NCBI RefSeq assembly: GCF_001188955.3
Contig: NZ_JPRF03000076.1
Location: 62,001-126,000 of the forward strand
Direction: 5' to 3'
Origin: Kitasatospora aureofaciens
GTDB lineage: Bacteria; Actinomycetota; Actinomycetes; Streptomycetales; Streptomycetaceae
Length of the DNA: 64,000 bases
In this document: piece after piece, positions 52,597 to 61,367 of the stretch
Layout of the letters: each line of letters starts with the position of its first letter
Numbering within the stretch: position 1 is the first letter of the stretch
Made by a program: the position numbers and the translations under genes
Notes under the pieces: generated by a model
Database searches by the model: none
Seen by the model: only the letters and a program-made list of their open reading frames with translations
Told to the model about the DNA's origin: nothing

Positions 52597-54461
52597 CGCG
52601 CCACTCCAATGAGGTCCAGCAGGGAGGTCAGGACGGCGATCGCGTCCCCGCCCGCGTAGATGAACTCGTCCACTCCGGCGGGCAGTTCGCCGAGCCGCCC
52701 GGCCAGCAGCACCCGCTGGGCGCCGGCCGCCTTCAGGGCCTCGGCCACGGACGAGGCGTGCTCGCCGTACAGGGCGTCGCTGGAGCACAGGCAGGCGACG
52801 GTAGCGCCGGAGTCGGCGAAGGCCGAGGCGAACGCGGCCGGGTCGAGGCCCTCGGCGGAGACGGTCGCGATGCCGCCGGCCTGGAACAGGTTGGCCGCGA
52901 AGGTGGTGCGCGCGGTGTGCGCGGCGGCGGTGCCGACCGAGGCCAGGAACAGCTTCGGACGGGCACCGGTCTCCGCCAGGAAGGCGTCCGAGCGGTCCCG
53001 CAGCGCCTCGTAGGCCTCGGCGCGGCGCACCCGGGGCAGGCCGCCGCTCGGCGACGCCGGGGCCGGCTCGCGGACCAGCGGCTGCTCGTCCAGGTGGGGG
53101 AACTCGCTGACGCCGGTGACCGGTTCGCGCCGCTTGGCGAGCTTCCCGGACCGCTCCGCCCAGGTCGCGGCGATCCGCTCGCCGACCAGGCCGGACCGGA
53201 GGGCGGCCTGCTGGCCGCCGGCCCGCTCGATCTCCTGGAACCAGGCCCAGGCGGCCTGCGCCAGCTCCTCGCCCAGCTGCTCGACGTACCAGGAGCCGCC
53301 GGCCGGGTCGATCACCCGGGCCAGGTGGGACTCCTCCAGCAGGATCGACTGGGTGTTGCGGGCGATCCGGCGGGCGAAGGCGTCGGGCAGGCCGAGCGCG
53401 CTGTCGAAGGGCAGCACGGTGACGGCGTCGGCGCCGCCGACCCCGGCGGCCAGGCAGGCCACCGTGGTGCGGAGCATGTTCACCCACGGGTCGCGGGCGG
53501 TCATCATCACCCGGGAGGTGACGGCGTGCTGGCGCTGGGCCGAGGCCTCGGCGGAGGCACCGGACACCTCGGCGACCCGGGCCCACAGACGGCGTGCGGC
53601 GCGGAACTTGGCGATGGTCAGGAACTGGTCGGCGTCCGCGGCGAGGCGGAACTCCAGCTGGCCGAGCGCGGCGTCCACGGACAGCCCGGCGGCGGTCAAC
53701 GCGCGCAGGTAGGCGACGCCGGTGGCGAGCGCGCAGCCCAGTTCCTGGGCGGGCGAGGCGCCGGCCTCGTGGTAGGGCAGGGCGTCCACCGTGAGCGCCC
53801 TGACGTTCGGGTAGTCGGCGGCGCAGTGGGCGGCCAGCGCGGTGGCCCCGGCGAGCAGTGCGTCGGTGCGGTCGGCGTCGCCGGTGCGGGCCTGGAGGCC
53901 GAGCGGGTCGGCGCCGAGGTTGCCGGCGGCGGAGCCGGGGGAGACCTCGCGCTCCTCGTACAGCCTGAACAACTGCTCGGCGGCGTCGGCGAATTCGGCC
54001 CCGGCGTCGAGCGCGACGGCGGCCAGGTCCAGGTACACGCCGCTGAGCGCCTCGGGCAGGTCGGCGATCGGAAGGCCCGTGCCGCCCAGCTCCAGCCAGA
54101 GCGAGCCGACGCCGTTCTCCAGGTCGGCGAGCACCGCCTCGTTGGTGCGCCGCCGGTCCGGGTCGGCGTGTCGCTGGCGTACGTCCCACCCGGAGACGGC
54201 GGAGCCCTGGGGGCGGCCGCCGCGCACGAACGGCGGGAAGCCGGGGTAGCCGGGCTCGGCCGAGGTGTTCTCGGCGGTGTACAGCGGACGGGCGCGAAGC
54301 CCGTCCGGGAGCGCGGTGGTGAGCGCCTGCTCGGCGGCGGCGCCGTCCTCGGGCTGGGCACCGGACTTGCGCAGCACGCCCTCGACGAGCTGCTGCCACT
54401 GCTCACGGTGCGCGGCCGGGAACTCGGCGGCGAGGGGGAGCCTTTCGGGCGGGACCTTCAT
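52593..54461 (-). CDS. mutA: Methylmalonyl-CoA mutase small subunit
   Basis: 622-residue non-catalytic partner of MutB. Barrel-like sequences (GWDVRQRHADP, ALTVDALPYHEAGASPAQEL, LEESHLARVIDPAGGSWYVE) parallel MutB, but the C-terminal B12 domain lacks the DxHxxG histidine motif, as expected of this subunit. ATG 54461; no ribosome binding site is visible and TAACCT lies six bases before the ATG on the minus strand, so a leaderless transcript is possible. First gene of mutA-mutB-meaB. Confidence 0.95.
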   Translation of the reverse strand: MKVPPERLPLAAEFPAAHREQWQQLVEGVLRKSGAQPEDGAAAEQALTTALPDGLRARPLYTAENTSAEPGYPGFPPFVRGGRPQGSAVSGWDVRQRHADPDRRRTNEAVLADLENGVGSLWLELGGTGLPIADLPEALSGVYLDLAAVALDAGAEFADAAEQLFRLYEEREVSPGSAAGNLGADPLGLQARTGDADRTDALLAGATALAAHCAADYPNVRALTVDALPYHEAGASPAQELGCALATGVAYLRALTAAGLSVDAALGQLEFRLAADADQFLTIAKFRAARRLWARVAEVSGASAEASAQRQHAVTSRVMMTARDPWVNMLRTTVACLAAGVGGADAVTVLPFDSALGLPDAFARRIARNTQSILLEESHLARVIDPAGGSWYVEQLGEELAQAAWAWFQEIERAGGQQAALRSGLVGERIAATWAERSGKLAKRREPVTGVSEFPHLDEQPLVREPAPASPSGGLPRVRRAEAYEALRDRSDAFLAETGARPKLFLASVGTAAAHTARTTFAANLFQAGGIATVSAEGLDPAAFASAFADSGATVACLCSSDALYGEHASSVAEALKAAGAQRVLLAGRLGELPAGVDEFIYAGGDAIAVLTSLLDLIGVAR

Positions 54462-54817
54462 GTGCGCAGGTTAGCGCCCGTTTGCATGCTCGCAGGAGGG
54501 GCGGCGCGTGTGAGCTTGTTCTCGCTTTGGCGAACCTTTTGCACTCGCTCCGCCGTGGAGTGTCAAGAGGGGCGACGCGCGGGATGCCGGGCGAGGGTCA
54601 AAGGGGGTTGCCGGGAGGGGGATTGCGGGACCCGGCCACTCATCTATTAAGTTACTTCGAAGAAGGCGGGCGGGGACGGCATCCCCGTACGGCCCCGCCC
54701 GTCCTTCGCCGTCCCCCGACGCTGCCCGAAGACGTCCCCGACGCCGTCCGAAGACGCCCCCGGGCCACCCCGGACGTCCCCGACGCAGTCCGAAGCCCCT
54801 CGAAGGAGCCCACCGCG
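54462..54817. other. Divergent region with a 23-bp direct repeat
   Basis: About 355 bases between mutA (minus) and the NlpC/P60 gene (plus). A 23-base unit beginning GACGTCCCCGACGC occurs at 54731-54753 and, with one change, at 54773-54795; a weaker third copy precedes it. I looked for the c-di-AMP (ydaO) riboswitch often found before such hydrolases and did not see its conserved sequence. AAGGAG near 54803 serves the hydrolase. Confidence 0.65.
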
Positions 54818-55888
54818 ATGGGAAAGCGCCGCAAGCCCAGCCCCCCGAGCCGGGCCCGCATGGCGGTCCTCACCACGGCGATGGCCGGCGGCGCGGTGCT
54901 CGCCGCCGGTACCGCCCACGCCGAGCCGACCCCGACCCTCGCCTCCGTCAAGGAGCAGGTGGACAAGCTCAACGAGGAGGCCGAGCAGTCCGTCGAGCAG
55001 TACAACGGCTTCCAGGACAAGCAGCAGAAGCTGCAGGGCGAGGCCAACAAGATCCAGGAGAAGGTCGCACGCGGCCAGGATGCGATGAACGAGTTGCGCA
55101 CCCGGCTCGGCGCGGTCGCCGCCGACCAGTACCGCAACAACGGCATCGACCCGTCCGTCCAGCTGATGCTCGACTCCGACCCGGCCGCCTACCTGGAGCG
55201 CGCCGCGGTGCAGAACCAGGTCACCGACGGCCAGGCGGCCCTGCTCAGGCAGGCCCAGGACGAGCAGCGCAAGCTCGACCAGGACCGCGCCGAGGCCACC
55301 GCCACGCTCGCCCAGCTCGACTCGGTCGGCGCCGAACTGGTGGCCAAGAAGCAGGAGATCCAGACCAAGCTGTCCCAGGCGCAGGCCGTGCTCAACAAGC
55401 TGGGCGCCGAGGACCGCGTCAAGGTCAACGCCCAGCAGGCCGCCGACAAGGCCAAGGCCGAGGCCCAGCAGGCCGCCGCCGCCGACCGCGCCTCCCGCTC
55501 CTCGGCCCGCCAGGACCTGAACACCCCGGCCCCGCCCGCCAGCGGCCGCGCCGCCACCATCATCGCGTTTGCCCAGGCCCAGCTCGGCAAGCCGTACGGC
55601 TGGAGCAAGAGCGGCCCGGACAGCTTCGACTGCTCCGGCCTCACCAGCCAGGCGTACAAGGCGGCCGGCGTCAGGATCTCCCGGATGTCGCAGGACCAGT
55701 GGAACGACGGCCCGCGCATCTCCCGCGACGCCCTCCAGCCCGGCGACCTGGTCTTCTTCTACAACGACATCCACCACGTCGGCATCTACATCGGCGACGG
55801 CAAGATGATCCACGCCCCGCGCACCGGCAAGAACGTCGAGGTCCTCCCGATCTCCGCGATGCCCTACATGGGTGCCGTCCGGCCGTAG
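54818..55888 (+). CDS. Secreted NlpC/P60 peptidoglycan hydrolase with coiled coil
   Basis: 356-residue cell-wall endopeptidase, RipA/CwlO-like. Signal peptide (about 1-38, MAVLTTAMAGGAVLAAG core, AHA cleavage), a long coiled coil (about 45-220, rich in Gln/Lys/Glu/Ala) that resembles FtsEX-controlled hydrolases, a Thr-Ala-Pro linker, and a C-terminal NlpC/P60 domain with catalytic Cys in SFDCSGLTSQAY and His in DIHHVGIYIGDG. ATG 54818 with AAGGAG upstream; the frame upstream is open but unlike a protein. Cuts stem-peptide D-Glu-mDAP type bonds by family. Confidence 0.93.
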   Translation: MGKRRKPSPPSRARMAVLTTAMAGGAVLAAGTAHAEPTPTLASVKEQVDKLNEEAEQSVEQYNGFQDKQQKLQGEANKIQEKVARGQDAMNELRTRLGAVAADQYRNNGIDPSVQLMLDSDPAAYLERAAVQNQVTDGQAALLRQAQDEQRKLDQDRAEATATLAQLDSVGAELVAKKQEIQTKLSQAQAVLNKLGAEDRVKVNAQQAADKAKAEAQQAAAADRASRSSARQDLNTPAPPASGRAATIIAFAQAQLGKPYGWSKSGPDSFDCSGLTSQAYKAAGVRISRMSQDQWNDGPRISRDALQPGDLVFFYNDIHHVGIYIGDGKMIHAPRTGKNVEVLPISAMPYMGAVRP

Positions 55889-55980
55889 CCGTCGCCGTGG
55901 GGTGACCACCCGTCAGCCGACGCCCTCAGCCACCCGGTACGGGACGGGCATGCGCATCTCGGCCTCGCCCAATGGGTCTG

Positions 55981-56025
55981 CCCCGTACGGTTGAACGGCC
56001 CTCAAGGCCCTTCAACCGTACGGGG
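55981..56025. terminator. Bidirectional hairpin terminator
   Basis: A perfect 15-bp outer stem (CCCCGTACGGTTGAA 55981-55995 with 56011-56025) and an inner GGCC/GGCC stem lie between the NlpC/P60 gene and the convergent M56-like gene. Confidence 0.8.
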
Positions 56026-56128
56026 CATCGGCTCGGCCTCCCCGCACAGCCCAGGGTTGTCACGGAGAGAGCGCCATGGCCGACACACCCGCCCCGGAGC
56101 ATCGAGAGCCCGGCGTCGGCCGGGCGGT

Positions 56129-56623
56129 TCACGGATGCGGCGCGCAGGCCAGCAGGTACGGCAGCGCGGGCAGCGTCAACAGCCCGAGCCACCAGACCGG
56201 TCGGCGCCGCCGGCCGCTGCCGGGCCGGGCCAGCCGGCGGACCCGGGCGAGCACCCCGGTGGAGGCGACCGCGAGCGTGCCGCCCGGAGTGCCCCCGGAG
56301 GTGGCCAGCGCGGCGAGCACCGCCCCGGCGGCGGCCAGCAGCCACCAGTCGTGGGTGTGGGGCAGCACCGGCCCGGTCGTTTCGAGGTGGGGGAGCAGGC
56401 CGATCGGCCCGAGCAGCCCGAGCAGGCCGGCCGGCTCGTGTGCGGCGGGCTCGACGGCGTGGTGCCCGGCGAGCACCAGGGCGACGGTGAAGGAGGCCAT
56501 CAGCGCCAGCCACAGGGCCGCGCCGAGGGCCGGGCGGGCCTGGAGCCGGGCCGAGCCGGCCAGCAGGCGGGGCAGCAGCACGCCGGTCACGGCCAGGTGG
56601 AGGCCGAGCAGGGCGAGCGTCAC
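56129..56623 (-). CDS. M56/BlaR1-like membrane protein lacking the protease motif
   Basis: 164-residue protein translated in a GTGA overlap after the BlaI gene, the position always taken by an M56 (BlaR1-type) metalloprotease. It has three to four hydrophobic segments (VTLALLGLHLAVTGVLLP, GAALWLALMASFTVALVLAG, WWLLAAAGAVLAALA, WWLGLLTLPALPYLLACA). Usual partners are about 300 residues and carry HExxH; here no HExxH is present and the length is half. It looks like an in-frame internal deletion, or a signal-only variant. Confidence 0.65.
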   Translation of the reverse strand: MTLALLGLHLAVTGVLLPRLLAGSARLQARPALGAALWLALMASFTVALVLAGHHAVEPAAHEPAGLLGLLGPIGLLPHLETTGPVLPHTHDWWLLAAAGAVLAALATSGGTPGGTLAVASTGVLARVRRLARPGSGRRRRPVWWLGLLTLPALPYLLACAPHP

Positions 56624-56991
56624 CCGACGTCCCGGGCCTTCACCTGTTCGAGGGCGGCGAGCAGCGCGGACGCCTCGTCTCCGCTGATCCGGTCGACGAA
56701 GTGCAGCAGCGCGCCGGCCCGGTCCGGGCTGGTCTCCAGCGCCTGGTGCATCAGCTGGGCGGTGTACGCCTCCCGGGTGCAGGTCGGCTCGTACACCCAG
56801 GCGCGGCCGACCTTGTCCCGGCGCAGCCAGCCCTTGGTGTGCAGGATGTCGGCGACGGTGGTGACGGTGGTGTAGGCGACCGCCCGCTGCTGCTGGAGGT
56901 CGTCGACCACCTCGCGCACCGTGGCCGGACGGCCCCAGGACCACAGCCGGTCCATGATCTCGGCTTCGAGATCGCCGAAACCCCGTAGCAC
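56620..56991 (-). CDS. BlaI/MecI-family repressor
   Basis: 123-residue winged-helix repressor: FGDLEAEIMDRLWSWGRPAT, VREVVDDLQQQRAVAYTTVT and TVADILHTKGWLRRDK. GTG 56991 start. In the classic circuit the coupled M56 protease inactivates BlaI on sensing a cell-wall signal; here the partner seems to lack protease activity, so the release mechanism is unclear. The targets may include the adjacent ABC exporter. Confidence 0.9.
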   Translation of the reverse strand: MLRGFGDLEAEIMDRLWSWGRPATVREVVDDLQQQRAVAYTTVTTVADILHTKGWLRRDKVGRAWVYEPTCTREAYTAQLMHQALETSPDRAGALLHFVDRISGDEASALLAALEQVKARDVG

Positions 56992-57189
56992 CGCCCTCGT
57001 CTCCCTCGCCGAACCGTTCGCCGGCGCCCTTCGCCCGCTGGAACGCGGCCCATGCTACGGCGCGCGCCGGGCGCCCGCTCCCGGGTGACGGGAACGGGCG
57101 CCCACGGTGCCCGGAGGGTGCCCGATCGGTGCTCAGCGCGTGCCGGACGTGCTCAAGCGGTGATCAGGACGACCGGTCAGCACTACCGA

Positions 57190-59931
57190 TCAGGACAGCC
57201 GCCGCCCCAGTGCCACCCGGGAGCGGGTGAACAGGGCCGCGAGCAGCCCCGCCACCACCGGCAGCACCAGCACGACCAGCAGTAGCTCTCCCCAGGGCGC
57301 GGTGATCAGCGCCGGCTGCGAACCGGCCCCACTGGCCCGGGACTTCAGCAGCCCCACCGCCGGGACGAACCCGTTGGCCGCCCCGAGCACCGCCCCGAGC
57401 AGGGCGATCAGCGCGCACTGCAGGCCGGCCATGGTCCGGCGGATCCGCGGCGGAGCGCCGACGGCGGCCAGGGTGGCCTGGTCCTGCCGGGAGTCGGCGG
57501 CCGCGAGCCCGGTGGCGATCCCGGCCGCACCGAGCACGACCAGTGCGGCGAAGCCGGTGAGGGCGAGGGTGATCGCGTCGCTCTTGGGCTGGTAGCCGCG
57601 CTCGACGGTCAGCTCGGCGTAGTGGTCCAGCCGGACGGCGGCGGCCGCGGCCCGCTGCTGCGCCTTGCGGTCGGGCGGGGTGGTCGGGCGCCACACCGCG
57701 CCCTGGGGTGCCGAGGCGAGGCCGAGCCCGGTCAGCGCGGTGGTCGGCATGAGCCCCTGGGCGAAGCGGGCGGCGGCCGGGTCGTCGACCAGCACCGCGT
57801 CGACCGGGACTTCCTGGAGGTCGGTCCTGGGGATCTGCCCGGGCTGCAGCGGCGCACCGCCGCCGCCGCGCAGCAGCAGCACGGCCTTGCCGTCGGCACC
57901 GATCAGCGAGCGGTCGAAGACCAGCAACTTCCCGGCCGCCAGGGCCTTTTCGGCCGCGGCGTCGCGGACGTCGAACAGGTTGTGCAGCACGGCGACGTCC
58001 CCGGTGGCGACGTGCGGCAGGTCGGCGAGCCTGCGCACGTCGGCCGGGCCCTTGAGCACGACGGTGCTGGAGCAGTTGTCGCAGAACCGGTAGACCAGCT
58101 GGCCGACGTCGGCCCGCCCGCCGAGCCCGGTCAGCTGCTTCTCCACCTCGGCCGGCAGCTGGGCGGCCTTCGGCCCGTCGTTGTGGCTGATCAGCTGGAC
58201 GGCGCCGTACGGGGCCTGCGGCCGGTAGTCGCGCCGGTTCTCGGCATCGGTGCTGGTGCTGTACACCCCGATGGCGACGGCCCCGGCCACCGCCGCCATC
58301 ACCGCGGCGACGGCCGGGGCGGTGCGCGAGCGGTTGCGGGCGGAGTCCCGCAGCGCCAGTCGGGGGCCGAGCGGCAGCCGTCCGGCCAACCGGCCGAACA
58401 GCGCGACCAGCAGCGGGGTGCAGGCGAGCAGGCCGAGTTCGGCGGTGACCGAGCCGCCGAGCACGGTGAGCGTACGGGTGTCGTAGGTGCTCACCACGGG
58501 CAGTCCGCGCCGCACCGCGCCGGCGCCGTACACCGCGATCGCGCCGCCGCCGAGGATCAGCGCCACGCCGAGCACGGTGACCAGGCGGTTGGGCGCCCGG
58601 ACGGTGTCCCGCCCGGTGAGCCCGGCGGTGACGCTGCGCCGGGCGGCCTGCCAGGCCGGCAGCGCGGCCGCGAGCAGCGCGGTGAGCAGGCCGATCCCGG
58701 CGATCGCCAGCAGGTCCGGCACCGGCAGCGCGAAGTGGCCGAAGCGCGCGCCGCCGACCTCCTCGATCACCGGCCGCAGCGCTGCGACCAGCCCGGTGCC
58801 GAGGGCCACTCCGAGCGCCGCGCCGGCCAGGCCGAGCACCAGGCCGCCGCCGAGCACGACCGCGCCGATGTGTGTGCGCCGGCCGCCGGCCGCGCCCAGC
58901 AGGGCGAGCCGGCGGCGGGAGCGCCGGGCGCCGACCGCGAAGGCCGGCCCGGCGAGCAGGGCGACCTCGAGCAGCGCCATCCCGGTCACGGTGGCGACCA
59001 CGACCCTGGTGCTGTTGCCGGCGGCGGGATCGCGGTAGGTGGCGGAGTCCCTGAAGTAGGGGACGGCCCCGTACGGCGGCGGGTCGAGCGCGACCGAACG
59101 CGCGGTGAGGGTGTAGCCGTGGGCGTTGAACAGCTGGACCTTCGCCCAGTCGAGGGCGGCCCCGCCCGGCAGGTGCACCAGCCAGGACGGGTGTGCGCTC
59201 TGCGCCCGCTCGGCGGCGGGGCGTCCGGGCTCCGCGGCGGCGGCCAGCTGGTCGAGCAACTCGCCGGGCCTGGCGACGAGTTCGACCCGGCCGAGCTCGC
59301 CCGGGTGCTCCACGACGCCGGTGAGGGTGTACGGGGTCCCCTCCAGCCCCTGGACCGTGGTGGTGCTTCCGAGCGAGAGCCCGGCGTGGTCCAGGAAGGC
59401 CTGGGTGGCGGCCAGTTCGTGCGGTGCGGTCGGGGCGCGGCCCTTGACCAGGTCCAGCCGGCCGCGCCAGACCGGGTCGCCGAGGTCGGCCTCGGTGGTG
59501 AGGGTGCGGACCAGCCCCTCGGGCGAGCTCGCGCCGGTCTCCGGGCCGGTCCGGGCGGGGGTGAGCGTGCTGCCGGGCGGCAGCAGCGAGGTGACCAGGG
59601 CGGCCGGATCGGCGCCCGCGGCCTTCAGCTGCTCGGGCGTCGGCTGCCGGCCCGGGCGGGGCTGGACGGCGAAGGCGCCGTCCTCGGCGACCGGGGCCTG
59701 TTCGACGCTCTGGCCCGGGCTGAGCGCGGTGACCAGCGCGTCCGCGCCGCCCACCACCCGCTCGACCCGTTCGGCCGGGGTCAGTTGACCGCTGCGGTGG
59801 ACCACGTCGGCGCCGGTGACCCCGAGGACGGGCAGTGCCACCATGGCCAGGATGAGGGCGCTGCGTCCCTTGGCCCGCAGCGCGTCGCGCCGGGCGAGCC
59901 GCAGTGCGACCTTCCACGCTCCGAACCTCAC
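57190..59931 (-). CDS. FtsX-like ABC transporter permease
   Basis: 913-residue permease with two FtsX domains. N-terminal helix in LRLARRDALRAKGRSALILA, a large extracytoplasmic domain, three helices around residues 260-400 (MALLEVALLAGPAFAVG, VLGGGLVLGLAGAALGVALG), a second such unit and C-terminal helices (ALTGFAALVVLGAAGIATG, LLVVLVLPVVAGLLAALF). GTG 59931 overlaps the ATPase stop (GTGA). The pair is a MacB/Lol-type exporter for peptides, lipids or antibiotics; cargo unknown. This is the only intact copy of this exporter type in the window. Confidence 0.9.
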   Translation of the reverse strand: MRFGAWKVALRLARRDALRAKGRSALILAMVALPVLGVTGADVVHRSGQLTPAERVERVVGGADALVTALSPGQSVEQAPVAEDGAFAVQPRPGRQPTPEQLKAAGADPAALVTSLLPPGSTLTPARTGPETGASSPEGLVRTLTTEADLGDPVWRGRLDLVKGRAPTAPHELAATQAFLDHAGLSLGSTTTVQGLEGTPYTLTGVVEHPGELGRVELVARPGELLDQLAAAAEPGRPAAERAQSAHPSWLVHLPGGAALDWAKVQLFNAHGYTLTARSVALDPPPYGAVPYFRDSATYRDPAAGNSTRVVVATVTGMALLEVALLAGPAFAVGARRSRRRLALLGAAGGRRTHIGAVVLGGGLVLGLAGAALGVALGTGLVAALRPVIEEVGGARFGHFALPVPDLLAIAGIGLLTALLAAALPAWQAARRSVTAGLTGRDTVRAPNRLVTVLGVALILGGGAIAVYGAGAVRRGLPVVSTYDTRTLTVLGGSVTAELGLLACTPLLVALFGRLAGRLPLGPRLALRDSARNRSRTAPAVAAVMAAVAGAVAIGVYSTSTDAENRRDYRPQAPYGAVQLISHNDGPKAAQLPAEVEKQLTGLGGRADVGQLVYRFCDNCSSTVVLKGPADVRRLADLPHVATGDVAVLHNLFDVRDAAAEKALAAGKLLVFDRSLIGADGKAVLLLRGGGGAPLQPGQIPRTDLQEVPVDAVLVDDPAAARFAQGLMPTTALTGLGLASAPQGAVWRPTTPPDRKAQQRAAAAAVRLDHYAELTVERGYQPKSDAITLALTGFAALVVLGAAGIATGLAAADSRQDQATLAAVGAPPRIRRTMAGLQCALIALLGAVLGAANGFVPAVGLLKSRASGAGSQPALITAPWGELLLVVLVLPVVAGLLAALFTRSRVALGRRLS

Positions 59932-60698
59932 CGGACCACCTCGTCCAGAGAGTTGGGCCGGTGGACGGCGGCCCGGCAGCCGCCGGAGCGGCGTCCGACG
60001 CTCTCCGAGGCGACCGCTCCGTCCCGCAGGTGAACCACCCGGTCCGCCCAACTGGCGTGCGAGGCCTCGTGGGTGACCATCATGGCGGCGGCGCCGGCGT
60101 CGCAGCGGGCGCGCAGGACGGCGAGCACGGCGTCGCCGGTGGCGGAGTCGAGGGCGCCGGTCGGTTCGTCGGCGAGGACGAGCCGGCGCTCGCCGATCAG
60201 GGCGCGGGCGATGGCGACGCGCTGCTGCTGACCGCCGGACATGTCGTCGGGGAAGCGGTCGGCGAGTTCGCCGATGCCGAGTTCCTCCAGGGCGGCGAGG
60301 GCCTCCCGGCGGGCGGTGCGGCCGGAGACGCCGTCGAGTTCGCGGGGCAGGGCGATGTTCTCGGCGGCGGTGAGCGCCGGGATCAGGTTGTAGTCCTGGA
60401 AGACGTACCCGACGGAGCGCCGCCGCAGGTCGGCGAGGCGGCCCCGGCTGAGTCCGCGGAGGGCCACGCCCTCGACCAGCACCTGGCCGTCGCTGGGCAG
60501 GTCCAGCCCGCCGGCCAGGGTCAGCAGGGTCGACTTCCCGGAGCCGGACGGCCCCATCACGGCGACGAACTCGCCCGCGTGAACGGTCAGGTCGACTCCG
60601 CGCAGGGCGTGCACCTCTGCGGCGCCGTGCCCGTGCACCCGGGAGACCCCGGACAGCTGCAGGACGGGTGCGGGCCGGCTCGGATCGATGTGGGACAC
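59928..60698 (-). CDS. ABC transporter ATP-binding protein (MacB/LolD type)
   Basis: 256-residue ATPase. Walker A FVAVMGPSGSGKSTLL, Q loop YVFQDYNLIPALTAAENIAL, signature MSGGQQQRVAIARAL, Walker B RLVLADEPTGALD, switch His in MMVTHEASHA. GTG 60698 is preferred because GAGGGGGA lies just upstream; an ATG at 60728 would add ten residues. Energises the overlapping permease. Confidence 0.95.
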   Translation of the reverse strand: MSHIDPSRPAPVLQLSGVSRVHGHGAAEVHALRGVDLTVHAGEFVAVMGPSGSGKSTLLTLAGGLDLPSDGQVLVEGVALRGLSRGRLADLRRRSVGYVFQDYNLIPALTAAENIALPRELDGVSGRTARREALAALEELGIGELADRFPDDMSGGQQQRVAIARALIGERRLVLADEPTGALDSATGDAVLAVLRARCDAGAAAMMVTHEASHASWADRVVHLRDGAVASESVGRRSGGCRAAVHRPNSLDEVVR

Positions 60699-60726
60699 AG
60701 TTCCCCCTCGTGAGCTGTTCAGCTGC

Positions 60727-60751
60727 ATATGTCGGTGAACTATATATGTCG
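60727..60751. promoter_or_regulatory. Direct repeat in the ABC exporter promoter region
   Basis: ATATGTCG occurs at 60727-60734 and 60744-60751, 17 bases apart, inside an unusually AT-rich patch (CTATATATGTC) just upstream of the ATPase gene. It could be the binding site of a PadR, BlaI or other repressor, or include the -10 element. Confidence 0.45.
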
Positions 60752-60873
60752 CGAGCGGATGCGCAAGCCGGCCCGGGTTTGGTCAAGCTTCTACAAAGCT
60801 GTCGAAGATCAGCCGAAAAGGTGACACCGCGTGGCCGTGGCGGGTCTATGCTTTTGGAGGTTTGAAAAGGCAC

Positions 60874-61031
60874 CTCGTTCGGTGAGGCGTCTTCACGGAC
60901 ACAGGCCACTGACCCGACGACGTCGAGAGACGCCCAGGTTCAGGACAGGTCTTCCCGAGTTAAGGGTTGACCCCAAGTGGCTTCCGGCCGATCCGGCTGG
61001 ACACGCCGTGGAGTGCCAAAGCTCTGACGAG
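60874..61031 (+). ncRNA. M-box (ykoK) magnesium riboswitch
   Basis: The 158-base stretch matches the M-box consensus block by block: GTTCGGTGAGGCG (consensus GTTAGGTGAGGC), GACACAGGCCACTGACCC, GTCGAGAGACGCC (consensus GTCCAAAGACGCC), GGTTCAGGACAGG, the AAGGGTTGACCCC arm, and GAGTGCCAAAGCTCTGACGAG split near the end (consensus GTGCTAAAGCTCTACGA). The outer stem CTCGT (60874-60878) pairs with ACGAG (61027-61031). M-boxes fold on Mg2+ and shut off Mg2+ transporter genes. The next genes are an NRAMP-related transporter and an MgtC protein. Match made by eye against the remembered Bacillus ykoK leader. Confidence 0.9.
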
Positions 61032-61128
61032 TTGGGGTGTACCGGTCCATCGTCGGCCGGTGTGCTCCTTGCCGTGTCGCGACGCGGCGCACAGTCGGTG
61101 CGCCCCCGACCGGGAGGAGGGGAGAGAA

Positions 61129-61200
61129 ATGGACTGCAATAGTCCGGGCCACAGTAGCCCCTGCCCCCGCATGCTCTCGAACACCTCCGGCACGCGGTAA
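61129..61200 (+). CDS. Short leader ORF between M-box and transporter
   Basis: A 23-codon frame from ATG 61129 to TAA 61198-61200, preceded by the very strong site GGGAGGAGGGGAGAG. The peptide is Ser/Pro/Cys-containing (MDCNSPGHSSPCPRM at the start). The first codons also form a small hairpin GGACT/AGTCC (61131-61145). It lies in the transcribed leader of the magnesium operon, where coding leader peptides such as mgtL are known in enterobacteria. Translation is inferred only from the ribosome binding site. Confidence 0.45.
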   Translation: MDCNSPGHSSPCPRMLSNTSGTR

Positions 61201-61367
61201 CAACCTTCCCTGCGCGTTCACCCGGCGCTTCGTCCCGCGCTCAACCATGCCCGGACGTAAGCCGCCTGACGCTTCGTCATGCCCGCACGGCCGCCGCCGC
61301 TCAGCGTCGCCGTACGGAGCGGACGTCGTGCGCCCGCAGGGAGGATCGCTGCTGCGTGCCCCCTGTC

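Noticed and set aside
49423..52659. A plus-strand open frame of over 1000 codons opposite mutB and meaB
   Set aside because: It is a GC-bias shadow: the minus strand encodes unmistakable MutB and MeaB motifs, and the plus-strand translation is low-complexity Arg/Gly/Ala/Val without any family pattern.
54462..54817. Possible c-di-AMP (ydaO) riboswitch before the NlpC/P60 gene
   Set aside because: Its conserved blocks were not found; the region instead contains direct repeats.
57622..60033. An 803-codon plus-strand frame opposite the FtsX permease
   Set aside because: Shadow; composition reflects third-position GC of the real minus-strand gene.
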